Notes: generated by a model from the sequence alone, not told the origin. Positions 45,903 to 56,699 are shown, numbered from the stretch's first letter. The stretch: 64,000 bases of DNA from Calvatia gigantea (GCA_025093985.1 JACAAK010000012.1:124001-188000); one strand, 5' to 3'. Made by a program: numbers and translations.

Positions 45903-45970
45903 GGTTTTTTGGACCCCTGAGGCTGCTGCTGACCTTGCGGTCGCTGCCCGCCTTGCTGCTGGCGCTGCTG

Positions 45971-46962
45971 GGACTAAAGCCCTGTTCATTGAGGGAGAGG
46001 AATGCACTAATAGCAAATGCCTTGTACACAATCAGAAGAGTGTTGAGTGAGAATTCTTAAATGAATTCTCAAAACGGATGGATGGAGGAGAACAGTTTGT
46101 CCGGGCGATGCAGATCCATGGCAACAAGTGCCCAAGATTGCTGACTATTATTTGGCAGGAACCCGATAGGTAAAGTATTGCACGATGGCGTACATTATTT
46201 TAGCATAGTATACCGGAATAACAAAGGGGAAGCACTTGGTGCTTCCGATTACTGCATTTAGAGTCTGTAAGCTGTGTTTCGAGAGTTCTTCAAAGCGTCC
46301 CGGTATTCATAGACCCGCTCCTATCGCACTCTTTGCCCAATAACCTGGATCAGGGTCCCGACCAGGAGAAGCCCTGTATCTGTAAGTTCAACCATCCCTA
46401 GGGGCGCAGATGTCTTGCTTCCAACACTAGTATATGTAGTCTTACTGAACCGCATCGAACCATGTCAGTTGCGAGTGATTCAACTAGAACACTAGGACCA
46501 CCATCTCTTGGGCTGCTTCTTCTTAGCTACCGGTTTCTGATAAGCCGCTTGCTATAACCCTGTCATAGGTTCACTTCCACGTACGTGATAATGGTTACTA
46601 CAATTGTAACTTCACATCCCTCATCTCTGCCCAGTCAATTGATTAGTTCCACTTCTTAAGGGTAAATGCTTCACAAGTATGCGACGGCCTGGCAGGGAGT
46701 GATCCGTCACAGGTAAAAGCCGTGTGACCATTAATGCACGGAGTTATTGTACCGTGTTTACAGAGAGAGACATGGGGAGAGATTTGTGCAGGACACGATG
46801 GTCACTTGTTAACAAGATTAGAATGGCTGATGTGTCACTCCCCTTTCACTTACCATGCTTTCCTGGGTGGCTTGATTTTAGTGTATCTTCTTAGGTGTTC
46901 TTACTGGTGTCTGTCTCTTGAGATTTTGGACCCGGATGCTCTGCCTTCTCTCCCCCTTTAGA
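45971..46962. other. About 990-bp foreign insertion replacing part of Copia C gag
   Basis: Compared with Copia A, about 275 bp of gag (equivalent to roughly 9590-9863) are missing and replaced by this unrelated sequence. It has no ORF of note and no match elsewhere in the window. Its ends read CTAAAG and CTTTAG in opposite orientation, a very short inverted repeat, but no TSD is evident. It may be filler captured during repair or template switching. Confidence 0.6.
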
Positions 46963-47479
46963 AAGCGCGGACGGGATCACCGCCGAGAGGGAGCTCAAAC
47001 GTTATTGCACGAATGAACTCGTTATAGACCTGAGTGGTCCAGGAAGGCCATATTGGCCCTGCAACTGAGACCAGGAGAGAGCGAGCATCCCGGGCGGAAT
47101 GCTTCAAACATGCTATTGGGAGAGTTGCCTCAATCAACCCAAGTGCACGCAATTCGGAGGTTGTGGCCATTACTACACTGCGGCGCTCCTCAGCAGTCGC
47201 AGGAATTAGAGTTCCTGGTCGTGCGGGACGTGCCGGCGAAGTGCTAGTCGCCGGGGTAGCTGGGTGCTCAGGTCCATAGGCCTGCTCGTACTGGACGGGT
47301 TCGTCCATGGCTCCAGAGAAGTCCCATCCGGTCCAGGAGCAATCGTTTAAGGAAATGCACATAAGTGCAGACCGAAGGCGAAGCGACCAAATAGTGTAGT
47401 TACCCGTCCCAGTAAGAACGGGAAGCTGCCCATTAGGGGTTTGAACAAAGCCCTGCGGAGCAGGGGCCGGTTTAGACAT
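46958..47479 (-). pseudogene. Copia C gag N-terminus
   Basis: Starts MSKPAPAPQGFVQTP at 47479 and follows Copia A Gag to about residue 170, with a pair of compensating frameshifts around VSVAGPIWPSWT where Copia A reads WSQLQGQYGLPG. It then runs into the foreign insertion and stops. Confidence 0.88.
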
Positions 47480-47666
47480 ATCTAAGAATAGGGGTAAACA
47501 CGCGTTAGCATCATGTAGGACTGCAGTGCGTGATGCACGCGTCGCAACATGGGGCAGACTCAGGGATCAAATGGACCAAAGGGCCACTGTCTCCCAGGTT
47601 GCGTACAACCGTAGCCTCCTACACTCTACCAGCGTTGTTAATCGCGGTTGGAGTGAGCGGCGGTCG

Positions 47667-47678
47667 GGGCCCATAACC
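47667..47678 (-). promoter_or_regulatory. Copia C primer-binding site
   Basis: Complement reads GGTTATGGGCCC, adjacent to the 5' LTR and identical to that of Copia A. Confidence 0.8.
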
Positions 47679-48088
47679 TGTTAAGACGAGTACACCACAA
47701 TAGCAAACGCTAGTGGCAGAGGGGAGTCGTACTCACTGGGCTTGTTGAGATGATAGTTATAGACTGTAGCTAGTGGATATCTTAGAGGAATGATGGGCAG
47801 AAGAGTAGACTGGATTGTCTAAGGAATGTACGCATACTACATAGGTCTTATATATCTAATGTCTCTGGTCTGTGCGCCATTCTACCTAATACAGGTGAGG
47901 TCTTATCTGCCAGTAGCATATACAGAGCATACTGCGTACATTGTTCTACTTTAATAGACCATGACCAGCAACCTAGAGTGCGGTCTAGTACGTTGTTCGT
48001 TATCTCTCTTCAAGAGTGAAGTACTCAAGAACCCGTTTCAGCTATAAATAGACTGAACCAACGTAGTGGTACGGATCAAGATTTAACA
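47679..48088 (-). repeat. Copia C 5' LTR
   Basis: 410 bp, partner of 40546-40955. Confidence 0.95.
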
Positions 48089-49437
48089 GATTCTCCCAAG
48101 TGCCAGGCATTGACTATTTCGATACCTATGCACCAGTTGCAAAACTCGCATCAATCCAAGCGATCCTCGCTATCTCTGCAGCCCAGGACATGGAGATTCA
48201 CCAAATTGATATCAAGGGTGCTTACCTAAATGGGAAGCTGACTGATGATGAAGTAATCTACATGCGGCAACCACCTGGTTTCGAAGACCCAGAACATCCT
48301 TGCAAGGTCTGCTGACTTCACAAGACTCTCTATGGATTGAAGCAGTCAGGGCGACGTTGGTATCAACGTCTATGTGAAATCCTGGTTGACAACATTGGGT
48401 TCACGTGATCTGATAGTGACCCGTGTGTGTTCATTCTCAACATCACGCCCGACCTCATCATCCTCGCTGTTCACGTTGACGACTGCACGCTCGCAGGTAC
48501 CAAACTCACACGGATAAATTGGGTTAAGAAATGGGTGGCAGATTTTGTAGAGGTGACAGATCTAGGGGAGTTACATTGGCTGTTAGGCATTGAGGTGAAG
48601 AGGATCCGGGAGGAAGGCAAGTTACTACTCTCCCAACGGTCATATATTGATGCATCCCTCTGCCACTTTGGTCTCGAGGACGCAAAACCCACCAGTTCCC
48701 CCATGGAACCATCCATTCGCCTCACCTCTGACCACGCTCCCAAAACCACAGCTGACATTGCTCATATGGCACGCATCCCATATCAGGAAGCCGTTGGTAC
48801 ACTTATGTACGCGGCCCTCGGCACTCATCCCGACATCGCATATGCTGTCCAAGTCTTATCGTGTTTCTCCAAGAACCCAGGGGAGGCTCACTGGGAGGCC
48901 ATTAAATGGGTCTTCCGTTATTTGAAGAAGACACGCAATCTATGGCTCACTTATGGTGGCTCGAACGAGGAGCCACAAGGGTACACCGATGCTGATGGTA
49001 ACATGGCTGAGGATCGCCGTGCTACTTCTGGCTTCGCGTTTATGATAAACAGCGGTGCTGTTTCGTGGAGTGCTAAACGACAGGAACTCGTAACCCTGTC
49101 CACCACAGAGTCCGAATACGTTGCAGCTACCCATGCCACGAAAGAAGCACTATGGCTCCGTTCCCTCGTCTCCCAAGTCTTCAACATCCAACTTGGTGCC
49201 ACGACCCTCTTTTCTGATAACCAGTCCGCCATTGCACTCGCGCGTGATCACCAATTTCATGCTCGTACCAAGCACATCGACATCCGATATCACTTCATTC
49301 GATGGGTCATTGAAGAAGGAAAACTACACCTCGTTTACTGCCCAACTGAAGACATGGTTGCCGACGTATTCACCAAGGCGCTTCCCTCACCCAAGGTGAA
49401 GCATTTCGCCTCCGAGCTCGGTCTCTCCACGATTTGA
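48089..49437 (+). pseudogene. Copia B RT and RNase H, second part
   Basis: Continues the RT directly after Copia C and its TSD (SQVPGIDYFDTYAPVAKLAS). TGA codons at 48313-48315 and 48408-48410 interrupt it, both in positions where Arg (CGA) is plausible. The RT active site reads HVDD (ILAVHVDDCTLAG) rather than YVDD, a variant seen in some copia lineages. RNase H has TLSTTESEYVAATHATKEA and the end block VADVFTKALPSPKVKHF. The stop TGA at 49435-49437 lies just before the polypurine tract. Confidence 0.92.
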
Positions 49438-49444
49438 AGGGGAG

Positions 49445-49704
49445 TGTTGAATTGCCAAACCGCTCCGAGACATGCGGAGTGCCATACTGGCCATCAGAGC
49501 GCCCACTGTCGTGCCAGTTAGACTTACACGGTGGGCACCTATTTCGTAGACGGACACTTAACATAGTGCCGTGACTCTTAGATACACGAAGTTTTCGCAT
49601 ACGACCCTGCCTTATGATATTGCTTAAGTACCATAGTCTCATTAGCTGAATACCTCAGTTCTCGTGCGTATAACGAGTTACTGAGTTTATACAGATTTTC
49701 TACA
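49445..49704 (+). repeat. Copia B 3' LTR
   Basis: 260 bp, partner of 37193-37452. Followed by the TSD GATAT. Confidence 0.95.
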
Positions 49705-49899
49705 GATATATGATAGTTTGATAGAAGGAGGAAATCGACTATAATTAATGAAAATGCAACGTTGAAGAAAATGCTGTCATTAGTCGTTGTATTGTCGCTA
49801 AGGCATCCAAACAAAGGATAACAACTGCCTCTGTTCTTTCTTGGGCGGCCATGAAGACAAAGAACATCGACCGCAAGCAATGATTCCCATTTTTTGTTT

Positions 49900-51080
49900 C
49901 TCCCTACGTGCCGTCCCCCTCTCTCTGCACTCCTCTGCGATATTCTTTGACCTCCGGGGTCGAAACTCACGATGATATCTACTTCATCCTCAATCTTTCA
50001 CCATGCTCATCTATCTATCTAGTCGCTACAAAGTCTGTAGCAAGTCCTAAGTCAGCACAGGAGGCGCGGCCTCAGCCAGCTGCACCAGCTGCACCCGTGT
50101 TGCGACAAATGCCCATACCAGTACCTGCACCGTCAATTAAACTCCTCTTCTCCCTTCCTCCCCGGCACCATGCACTATGACTGCTTCTCCAGGCTTTCTG
50201 CCTCCCAATTATTGCGGACGGGGTAGCGCCCTTCATGGTCTTCGTCGTCGGACATGCGTTTGGCGCCTTTGCAAGTTTTCTACTCAATCCCACCCCCGTC
50301 AGGCGTCACGGGCGCTCTTGCGTGGTCTGTGATGGTGATGATGTTCGTTCGGGGGTTTCGGCTCGGTTGGAGATTGTCCAGGAGGATGAATTTCCACTGG
50401 GGATGCGATGGCCATTTTCTGGGCTTGCCTCGCTGGAACCCATATTCTGCGATTTACCGCACTTGCCAGAGGTAAGTTTGCCATGGCGATTTGGATGGAA
50501 ACGGTCATCCACGATTTCTTATCCCCATCTCCATCCCCACCGTCCTCATCCTCATCCCCTCCCCCCTCGTCACCATGAACACCCTCAACAATCCCAACCT
50601 CCTCAACTTGGCCCCACTCGCTGCTCCCATACACACCAAACCACCCAACCACCCAAAACTCTCAACACACCTCCACGCCGCTAGAGGGAGCTCTCTCTTC
50701 GCTCTCTCCCCTTCTCCCACCCCTCCTTCTCCCACCCCTCCTTCTCCCACCCACACCGTCCCACCTCCATATCCTTCTACCTTCCCGCCAACGAAACAAC
50801 CTTCATCGTCAGGTCATCCGGGTTGGGTAAATCCACTATCGCAGCTCTGCTCATGCAGATGTGTGGGCCTACGCAGGGCATTTTATGCTTCATGATCAAG
50901 ACGTGAGACTTTTGGATGAAACATGTATGAGGCGACATATTGCGGGTGTGTCGTGGGGTTTTGGTGGTGGGGGTAGTTGTAGTTTCGGACGGGGGGTCGC
51001 TTTGGGAGAATGTTGTTATAGTTACTCCCTGGGTCATGTTCCTGGACTCGCATATGCGCCCTACACATGGGACACCCCCC
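49900..51080 (+). pseudogene. Ste6-like ABC transporter relic 2 (inverted)
   Basis: Plus-strand pieces, opposite to all other host copies. The N-terminal part (IKLLFSLPPRRH-like, then IADGVAPFMVFVVGHAFGAFASFLL near 50200-50280) resembles the first membrane span of basidiomycete Ste6-type exporters. A second piece (AMAIFWACLAGTHILRF near 50410) matches the last span before the first ATPase domain. Then comes a Pro/Ser-rich linker and a Walker A region reading SSGLGKSTIAALLM near 50815, where the family has GSSGSGKST. The middle of the membrane domain is missing and stops interrupt all frames. This identifies the smaller relics at 32.6-34.6 and 54.5-55.2 kb as the same gene. Confidence 0.68.
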
Positions 51081-52306
51081 ACTTTACATTGCCTTGCTCT
51101 TTCACTCCAACGCCACGATCTAATGTAATGATATGGGACAGTGTGGCACTACCCTTGATTAAGCGAAGGTCTTCACTGAACCGTTTACCCTCGAACAAGA
51201 CAGATTTATTTCTTTTGAAAATTCGGTCATGACCCCGATGACCACAACCGTAGTTGCTACCACCTCCAACTTGGCAAGACAGAGTTCCACGATTGAAACA
51301 AACGTAAACAAACCGATGGTCTTTCATGCCTTACTCTGACAACCAGAATTCCTCCATAACAACTTGAACGGTCGCCTACAGTTCCATCGCATCTCTATCC
51401 CTGGTCACCCTCGGCACGTTTCTGGTTTCTGCTTGTGTGACGGGGGAGTACTATTGTGCGGTGAAAGTTTGACTAAAGCGAACGTGTTCTAAAGCGTACA
51501 TGGCACCTACCGACAACCTGGACCATCTGTTGGCCTTTTCACCTCTTCACCCTTCCACAAGCCTCACCGTGTCCACCATCACAACCGACTCTCGTGTTAT
51601 CTTATTCACCCCTTTCTCCGCCACTTCCATTTTTGTAAGCAGCACCCGCAGCGGTCCCTCACGGCCACACCAGGACGGGGTCAAGATGTCGATATCTCCT
51701 TACCACCCCCATCTTACACCCGAATCGACCCCCCAGCGTCATACCCACCGATCTCACTAGGATCATTTCCGAGATATACCAAAGCCAGGAACCTCCCTAC
51801 CCAAGATTCCGGTCTAGGGAAGACTGCTAACGCGGTCACAGCTGACTCCACAGACAGGACTAAGTTCGTACATGGGCCAATCACTACCCTTATCACCAAC
51901 GATCGGCAGTTAGTTAGTCGTTGAGATGGGCGTTGGCTCGAGTGCGCTCGTACCAGCCTGCCACGAGTTGTTGTAGAGGAAGTGCCCGACAAAGATATGT
52001 AATGACCGAAAACAATGTCAAAGTTCTGTTCCCATCGCTTATAGTTTATAGCCACCAAATGTCATGGATATTCGATGCCCTGAACATACGTATCCATGCG
52101 AACGAGACCGACACTGTCAGATATGAAAATATTGTAATAAATGAGGGTTGGCGTAAACATCCGGATAGGGTTGGTGGCATTTGAAAACCCGGACTTGTTG
52201 ACCTCAACGCCCGTATCAAGCTTATAAGGGTTGGATTAAAATGCGGAATACAAGAGATACACAAGCCATATACAAAGCCAGACACCCGCATAGAAACAAG
52301 GCTACA
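51081..52306. other. No secure gene
   Basis: An 86-codon ORF at 51500-51760 (MAPTDNLDHLLAFSPLHPST) has no recognised relative and could be chance or the first exon of a lost gene. From about 51840 the sequence is the duplicated intergenic segment also found near 34700 and 60700, and from about 52180 the 3' flank of F-box copy E. Confidence 0.4.
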
Positions 52307-53947
52307 TCAAGCCAATTTCATGGGTTCCTCCCTCTCATTCCTCAATTCCAACAAAATCTCCTGGAAATCGGCGACAAGTTCAGAATTACCTGAATTTAGG
52401 CCCAGGAATTTCAGCCTCTCCAAGCTGGGGAACAACAGGTACAGGTATTCCACGAGCGCACGTTTCTCCACTTCCGTAACCGTGAGGGTCCGCCACAGCT
52501 GATCATAACTGCAGCCAAAGAGAAGGCTACACAGACGGGACCTACCCCCTTGGATAGCAGCATGGGCCTTCATCAAATCCTGCACCTTGGGGATATCATC
52601 GACAAGACGATTGAGCAGTAGTTTCACATCAAAATCTTGCAAGCACGAGTGGTTTGAGAATGCAATAAGGGACGGTAAGGGGTCAAACTCAGTGAACGAG
52701 GACACCCGAAAGGAACGGAGGTCTGGCCAGGATTGCGCGAGAGTGTGGAGATGGGATGAGGTGAGATTGTGGTGGTCAACTTTCAGGTCGAACACCGAGA
52801 GATGGAGGGAGGATAGTGATGCAATGTGATTGAATTCCAAGAGTTGTGTACTGCGCATACCCTCTCGCCAACGAGCATAAAAACTGAGTTTACGTGTATT
52901 GGGGCAACTCAGTTCGAGACCTTCAAGGCTCGTAATTTTGTAATCCATTCGAACCTTCACCTCAGTGACGGAGGGGAACACACATTGAGAGAACAATTCA
53001 CGGACCGCCCCTGGTGCGGATTGAATTTCGAGCTTCTGAAGACTAGTGTGGCGGAACCGTTTTTGGCTTGAAAGGTGCACAAATGTATCAAGCTGGCAGG
53101 TGAGCGAGCACAGGGAAGGAAGTGAGGCGATGAAATCGATAAAAGTGATGGGTGCTCCGGGCACGAAACCGTCATCAAGGGAAAAAACTACATTTTGTAG
53201 GTTTTTAAACCGCGCGATTGCTTTAGGAAGGTACTCGATGGGGGGTCCATCGTATGTGAATTCCTCCAGGTCACAACCACTGGCCTTGGCGAGATTGAGG
53301 AGGGTGAGTGTGGCCCTGAGCTTCGGCAGACGCCTGCAGTTGAGCACGAGGATTTTTAGAGATGGAGATAGGAGGGGTATCAGGTATTCGTTGCGATCGT
53401 AAATGAGGTAATCGATTTCTAGGTGTCGGAGGTTTGGTAGGAGTGGCCCACGAGGGCTGAGGCTGGCAAGGAGGATGGGCCAAATTGGCTCACTTGTGTC
53501 GGGAGGCCCGTCGTGCGACACGCTAAATTTTTTAATCTGCGCCAAGTATTTGAGTGCACGCTTGCGGGCAACACGGGGTAGTGGCTCGTTCAGTACCTAG
53601 GATTGGCGTTTTAATTTAGTTTTCGGATAAAAGCAAAAGCTGAGAGAAACTCACCCAGCCGCCCACCCCTTCGTTGCTAGACGTATCTTCATCATCACTA
53701 TCACCCCCCCCCCTCTATTGTTTCCAGGTTCGTGTACGAACTCCAGAAAAGGTTCATCTGGCCAAGAGGCAAACGAATTGATCACAGGAACAATGTCCAG
53801 AATGTCCTCGCAGTTCCTCCAGATGGATTCTAAGGCAAGGTTGGAGAGGCAGCGCGATGTGAGGGCAAGGGAGCGCAGGGTCTCTTTATCCCGGGCGTAT
53901 TCGAGGTAGCCGATGATGTCGCGCCAGATGTCGAGGTTCAAGAGCAT
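52307..53947 (-). CDS. F-box/LRR protein, copy E (best preserved; poly-G frameshift)
   Basis: Exon 1 starts at ATG 53947 (MLLNLDIWRD) and ends at 53655; a 58-nt intron (53654-53597, GTGAGT...CCTAG) follows; exon 2 is 53596-52307, open for 430 codons to TGA. The F-box covers about residues 3-45 (IIGYLEYARDKETLRSLALTSRCLSNLALESIW), and LRR-type repeats fill exon 2 with a conserved helical end (EKRALVEYLYLLFPSLERL). In exon 1 a run of ten G (complement of 53704-53713) puts the rest out of frame with exon 2. One extra G (or two fewer) would give the acidic run seen in paralogues, the right splice phase and about 527 residues. SCF ubiquitin-ligase adaptor by family. Possibly a live gene with a sequencing or slippage error. 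Confidence 0.82.
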
Positions 53948-53999
53948 AGGTATGGTAGAATATGGGAAACGAGGGGTGGGTGTATTGGACAACCTGTAA

Positions 54000-54451
54000 G
54001 AAAATTCGTGACTCCGCCCATTCGAGGCTTGCTTTCGAGGCTTGCTTTAATACCCCTGATGATAATTAATTACGTCGTCTTTGTAGTCATCAGACATAGT
54101 CCTTGTCATACACCTTCCGACAAGTAGGCACAATAACTCGCTCAAATCACACTCCGGGCTGCTCAACTCACTAAAGACTTCTAGAAACTACATCGTCCTC
54201 CTTATAAACCAGAATATTGCTGAGAGCGATGCACGAACCACCCCACGTGGAGGTTGCGTGATGTAGGTGCGGCAGTCAGCGTTTACCTACCCAACATTCA
54301 ATGTTCAACTTTCAACCCTGATAGAACCCACAGTCGTGCGTTATATTGAAGAGTGGGAATATTCACCAATGTTAATAGGCCACTACACAACCGTATATCC
54401 CCGACCGTATTTAGTCTTGCATGGCAGCGGAAAGTGGACATACTTGAATGC
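54000..54451. other. Duplicated upstream segment of copy E; no gene
   Basis: Matches the upstream flank of copy B (32202-32578). A possible acceptor TTCTTACAG lies just before 53993, so an upstream noncoding exon of copy E cannot be excluded. Confidence 0.45.
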
Positions 54452-55198
54452 TCACGGTATATACACCCTCCCACCATCATTCGGAATGGGAGGGGCAACG
54501 CGATGTAAGCTCAGCGGTGCCCCATGTATATCGCAGGTACGCGAGTCCGGGAATGGGATGTAGAAAACACCCAACAATTTACGAGGTTTTGGGTGGTCGA
54601 GCAGTTTGGGGGGGTGCGGCGGCGGTGAGTGAAGGGGGTAATGGATTGGAGGAAATGGAAGGTTGGACCTGTTGAGGGCAATGGTGAGGAGAACGGGAAA
54701 CGATGAGGGTGGGAACCATTCTATCAAGGCCACCATGGTGTATTTACGTTGGCGAGTGTGATAAACGGTGGAATACACAGTCGAGGATTAGACGTCGCGA
54801 TAAGACAAGCTCAGAAAGTGGCCATCACATCCCCTAGCAGAACCTCCGCCCCCTCCTAGACCAGCCCCGAACCGAACCAGAATTATGGCACGAACATCGC
54901 ACCACGAACTGTGCAAGCGCGCTCGTGGCGTCCTACATCCATTCAGCTCCTTCGCTGCCACTCCGAGGAGCTCGAAATCGTTAGTTGGGCGGGTGAAATC
55001 AAAGAGTTGGACGTTGAAGGCTTTGACATGGCTGTGATGGCGCGGTCGGCGACGGTGGCTGTGGTACTTGTTTGTGTGCATTCGTGGAAGAGTGGGGGAG
55101 AGACGATGGATTGGGGGAAGGATTGGATAAGCGTGAGGAGGGGAACTGCAGAGAGGGTGACGAGGGTGAGGTCGTTGGGGTACAACCTCTTGCCACAC
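54452..55198 (-). pseudogene. Ste6-like ABC transporter relic 3
   Basis: Minus-strand pieces matching relic 1 without its insertion: LTLVTLSAVPLLTLIQSFPQSIVSPPLF, then TATVADRAITAMSK near 55050, then a broken WACL segment near 54800 and a run resembling the start of the ATPase domain (FYIPFPDSRTCDIHG near 54560). Frames change several times. It sits upstream of F-box copy E in the same relation as relic 1 to copy B, so the pair was duplicated as a unit. Confidence 0.6.
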
Positions 55199-55386
55199 CC
55201 GTCTATTTGCCGGTCACTACAGGGCTTTCAGTGTTCCTCGGGGACATGACGTTTTGCAAGCTGATATAATTTCAGGAGCGGCTAGAGGTCCACGAAGGAA
55301 TAACAAACATAAAGTAGCGATGAACTCAAACCCGAATCAAAAAAAATCACCGGAATCCAACCTCTGAGAAATCGGCAAAGAACACA

Positions 55387-56673
55387 TCAAACAGAGCCTT
55401 TCATCTCCTTCCTCATTTCTAATAAGATCTCCCGGAGTCCTGTTTGTACCGTGCCTTCGGGAGTGTATTCATGCGAATTTCCGCCTATGAGTTCAAAAGC
55501 TTCCAAGTTGGGGAACAGTAGAAGGAGGTACTCTACCAGCCTACGTTTTTCTGCCATTGTTACGACGGCGGCTTGCCCACTACCAGGACTGAAGAGCAGA
55601 GTCAATAAACGGGATCTACTACCTTGGATGGTCGTGTGCGCCGTTACCAGATCTGGTATCTTGGGAATATCATCGAAAAGGCAATGAAGCGGTAGGCCTA
55701 GCCCGAGGCGGTCTAAGCGTGGATGGCGGGAAAATGCAGTGAGGGATAATAAGATATCGACTTGAGTAGTCGACCACAGGCCAAAGCTACGGAGGTTTGT
55801 CCAGGAATCCGAGATGGTGCGAAGGTCACGTGGAGTAAGGTTATGTCCTTAGTACTTAAAGTGAATTCCTGTACAGGAAGAGACAACAGCGGGGCGATGT
55901 GCCCGAACACCATGGTTTGATTCCTGTCCTTTTTGTAAGGTAACGTAAATGGATTTTCCATGCGTTCGGAAAGTTCCTTCAAGGCCTTGTAACCCTGGGT
56001 TGTCGCCATACATCGAGACGGTTGCTTCCATGACAGAGGGGAAGACACATCTACGGTAGAATTCATGAAGTACTCTTGGCGGAGATGTGATGTGAACCTT
56101 CCGGAGGACAGTATGGTAAAACCGTACTCCTTCCAAGCAACGTGGGAAACCAATGAGGCCGCAGGTGTGAGAGCGGAGGGAAGGAAGGGAACTGAGGAAC
56201 TCGACAAAGGTAAGGAAGGTACACGGGTCACCCGCGACATTGGGTGGGTTTCAGGTCACCGTTGGGGATCAACCACCCCCAAACTACCTTTGGCCATCGA
56301 AGGACCAACCCTGCCCAACCCGCCAACCTACCAACCCACCATCACGGGTACGGGTTTCGTAGGGGTAGAGTGACCCCGACCCGTACCCGTACCCGTGACC
56401 TATCCGTGACAAAAACCCGCAGGTTTTCGCCACACGTGCAGATGCTTAGGTGCTCTGGTTTCTCCAAATTCCAAAAATAGCTCATTTGGTGAAGGCGCAA
56501 ACGAATTGGTCACGGAAACAATCACCAGAAACCTCGTGCCATCCTGCCACAGTGTCCAAGGTGAGGCTGGAGAGGTAGTATGATGTAACGGCAAGAGAAC
56601 GTAGAGCGTCTTCATCCCGAGGGTATTCGAGATAACCGAATACCTCATGCCAGATATCAAGATCCAAGAGCAC
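55387..56673 (-). pseudogene. F-box/LRR gene copy F
   Basis: Exon 1 remnant at 56673-56450 (LLDLDIWHEVFGYLEYPRDEDALRSLAVTS), whose start codon is GTG where paralogues have ATG. The normal intron and start of exon 2 are replaced by a GGGTACGGGT island. LRR pieces resume from 56240 (LRR-like SLPSLRS and VFPSVMEATVSMYG) with frame changes, and the C-terminal block EKRRLVEYLLLLFPNLEAF is at about 55550. The end at 55387 keeps the usual REILLEMRKE helix. Dead. Confidence 0.78.
56220..56445. repeat. GGGTACGGGT-rich repeat island, copy 3
   Basis: About 225 bp between exon 1 and the LRR part of F-box copy F. The right part has GACCCGTACCCGTACCCGTGACC near 56380, the left part GGGTGGGTTTCAGGTCACC. 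Shorter than copies 1 and 2. Its position inside a gene indicates it arrived after the F-box duplication. Confidence 0.55.
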
Positions 56674-56699
56674 AGGTGCTTAAAATAGAGACAGAAAAC

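Larger units (their letters stand above)
40546..48088 (-). mobile_element. Copia C: decayed relative of Copia A
   Basis: 410-bp LTRs at 40546-40955 and 47679-48088, TSD GATTC (40541-40545 and 48089-48093), inserted antisense into the RT region of Copia B. The LTRs differ at five sites, all CpG transitions. The body matches Copia A closely in protein sequence, but gag is interrupted by about 990 bp of unrelated DNA, a TAG follows QRF near 41793, and a 4-bp duplication near 41527 shifts the RNase H frame. It cannot be autonomous. Confidence 0.96.
37193..49704 (+). mobile_element. Copia B: Ty1/copia element, nested host of Copia C
   Basis: 260-bp LTRs at 37193-37452 and 49445-49704, TSD GATAT (37188-37192 and 49705-49709). 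Without Copia C it is about 4.96 kb. One gag-pol frame runs from ATG 37510 to TGA 49435-49437 but is broken by four TGA codons and by Copia C. LTRs differ at three positions, each a CpG site with the mutated base in the 5' LTR. The polypurine tract GAAGGGGAG lies just before the 3' LTR. It belongs to a different copia lineage from A and C. Confidence 0.96.

Noticed and set aside
45971..46962. Terminal inverted repeat transposon in Copia C
   Set aside because: The inverted match is only six bases, no target duplication is seen, and gag sequence was lost at the same place, which favours replacement over simple insertion.
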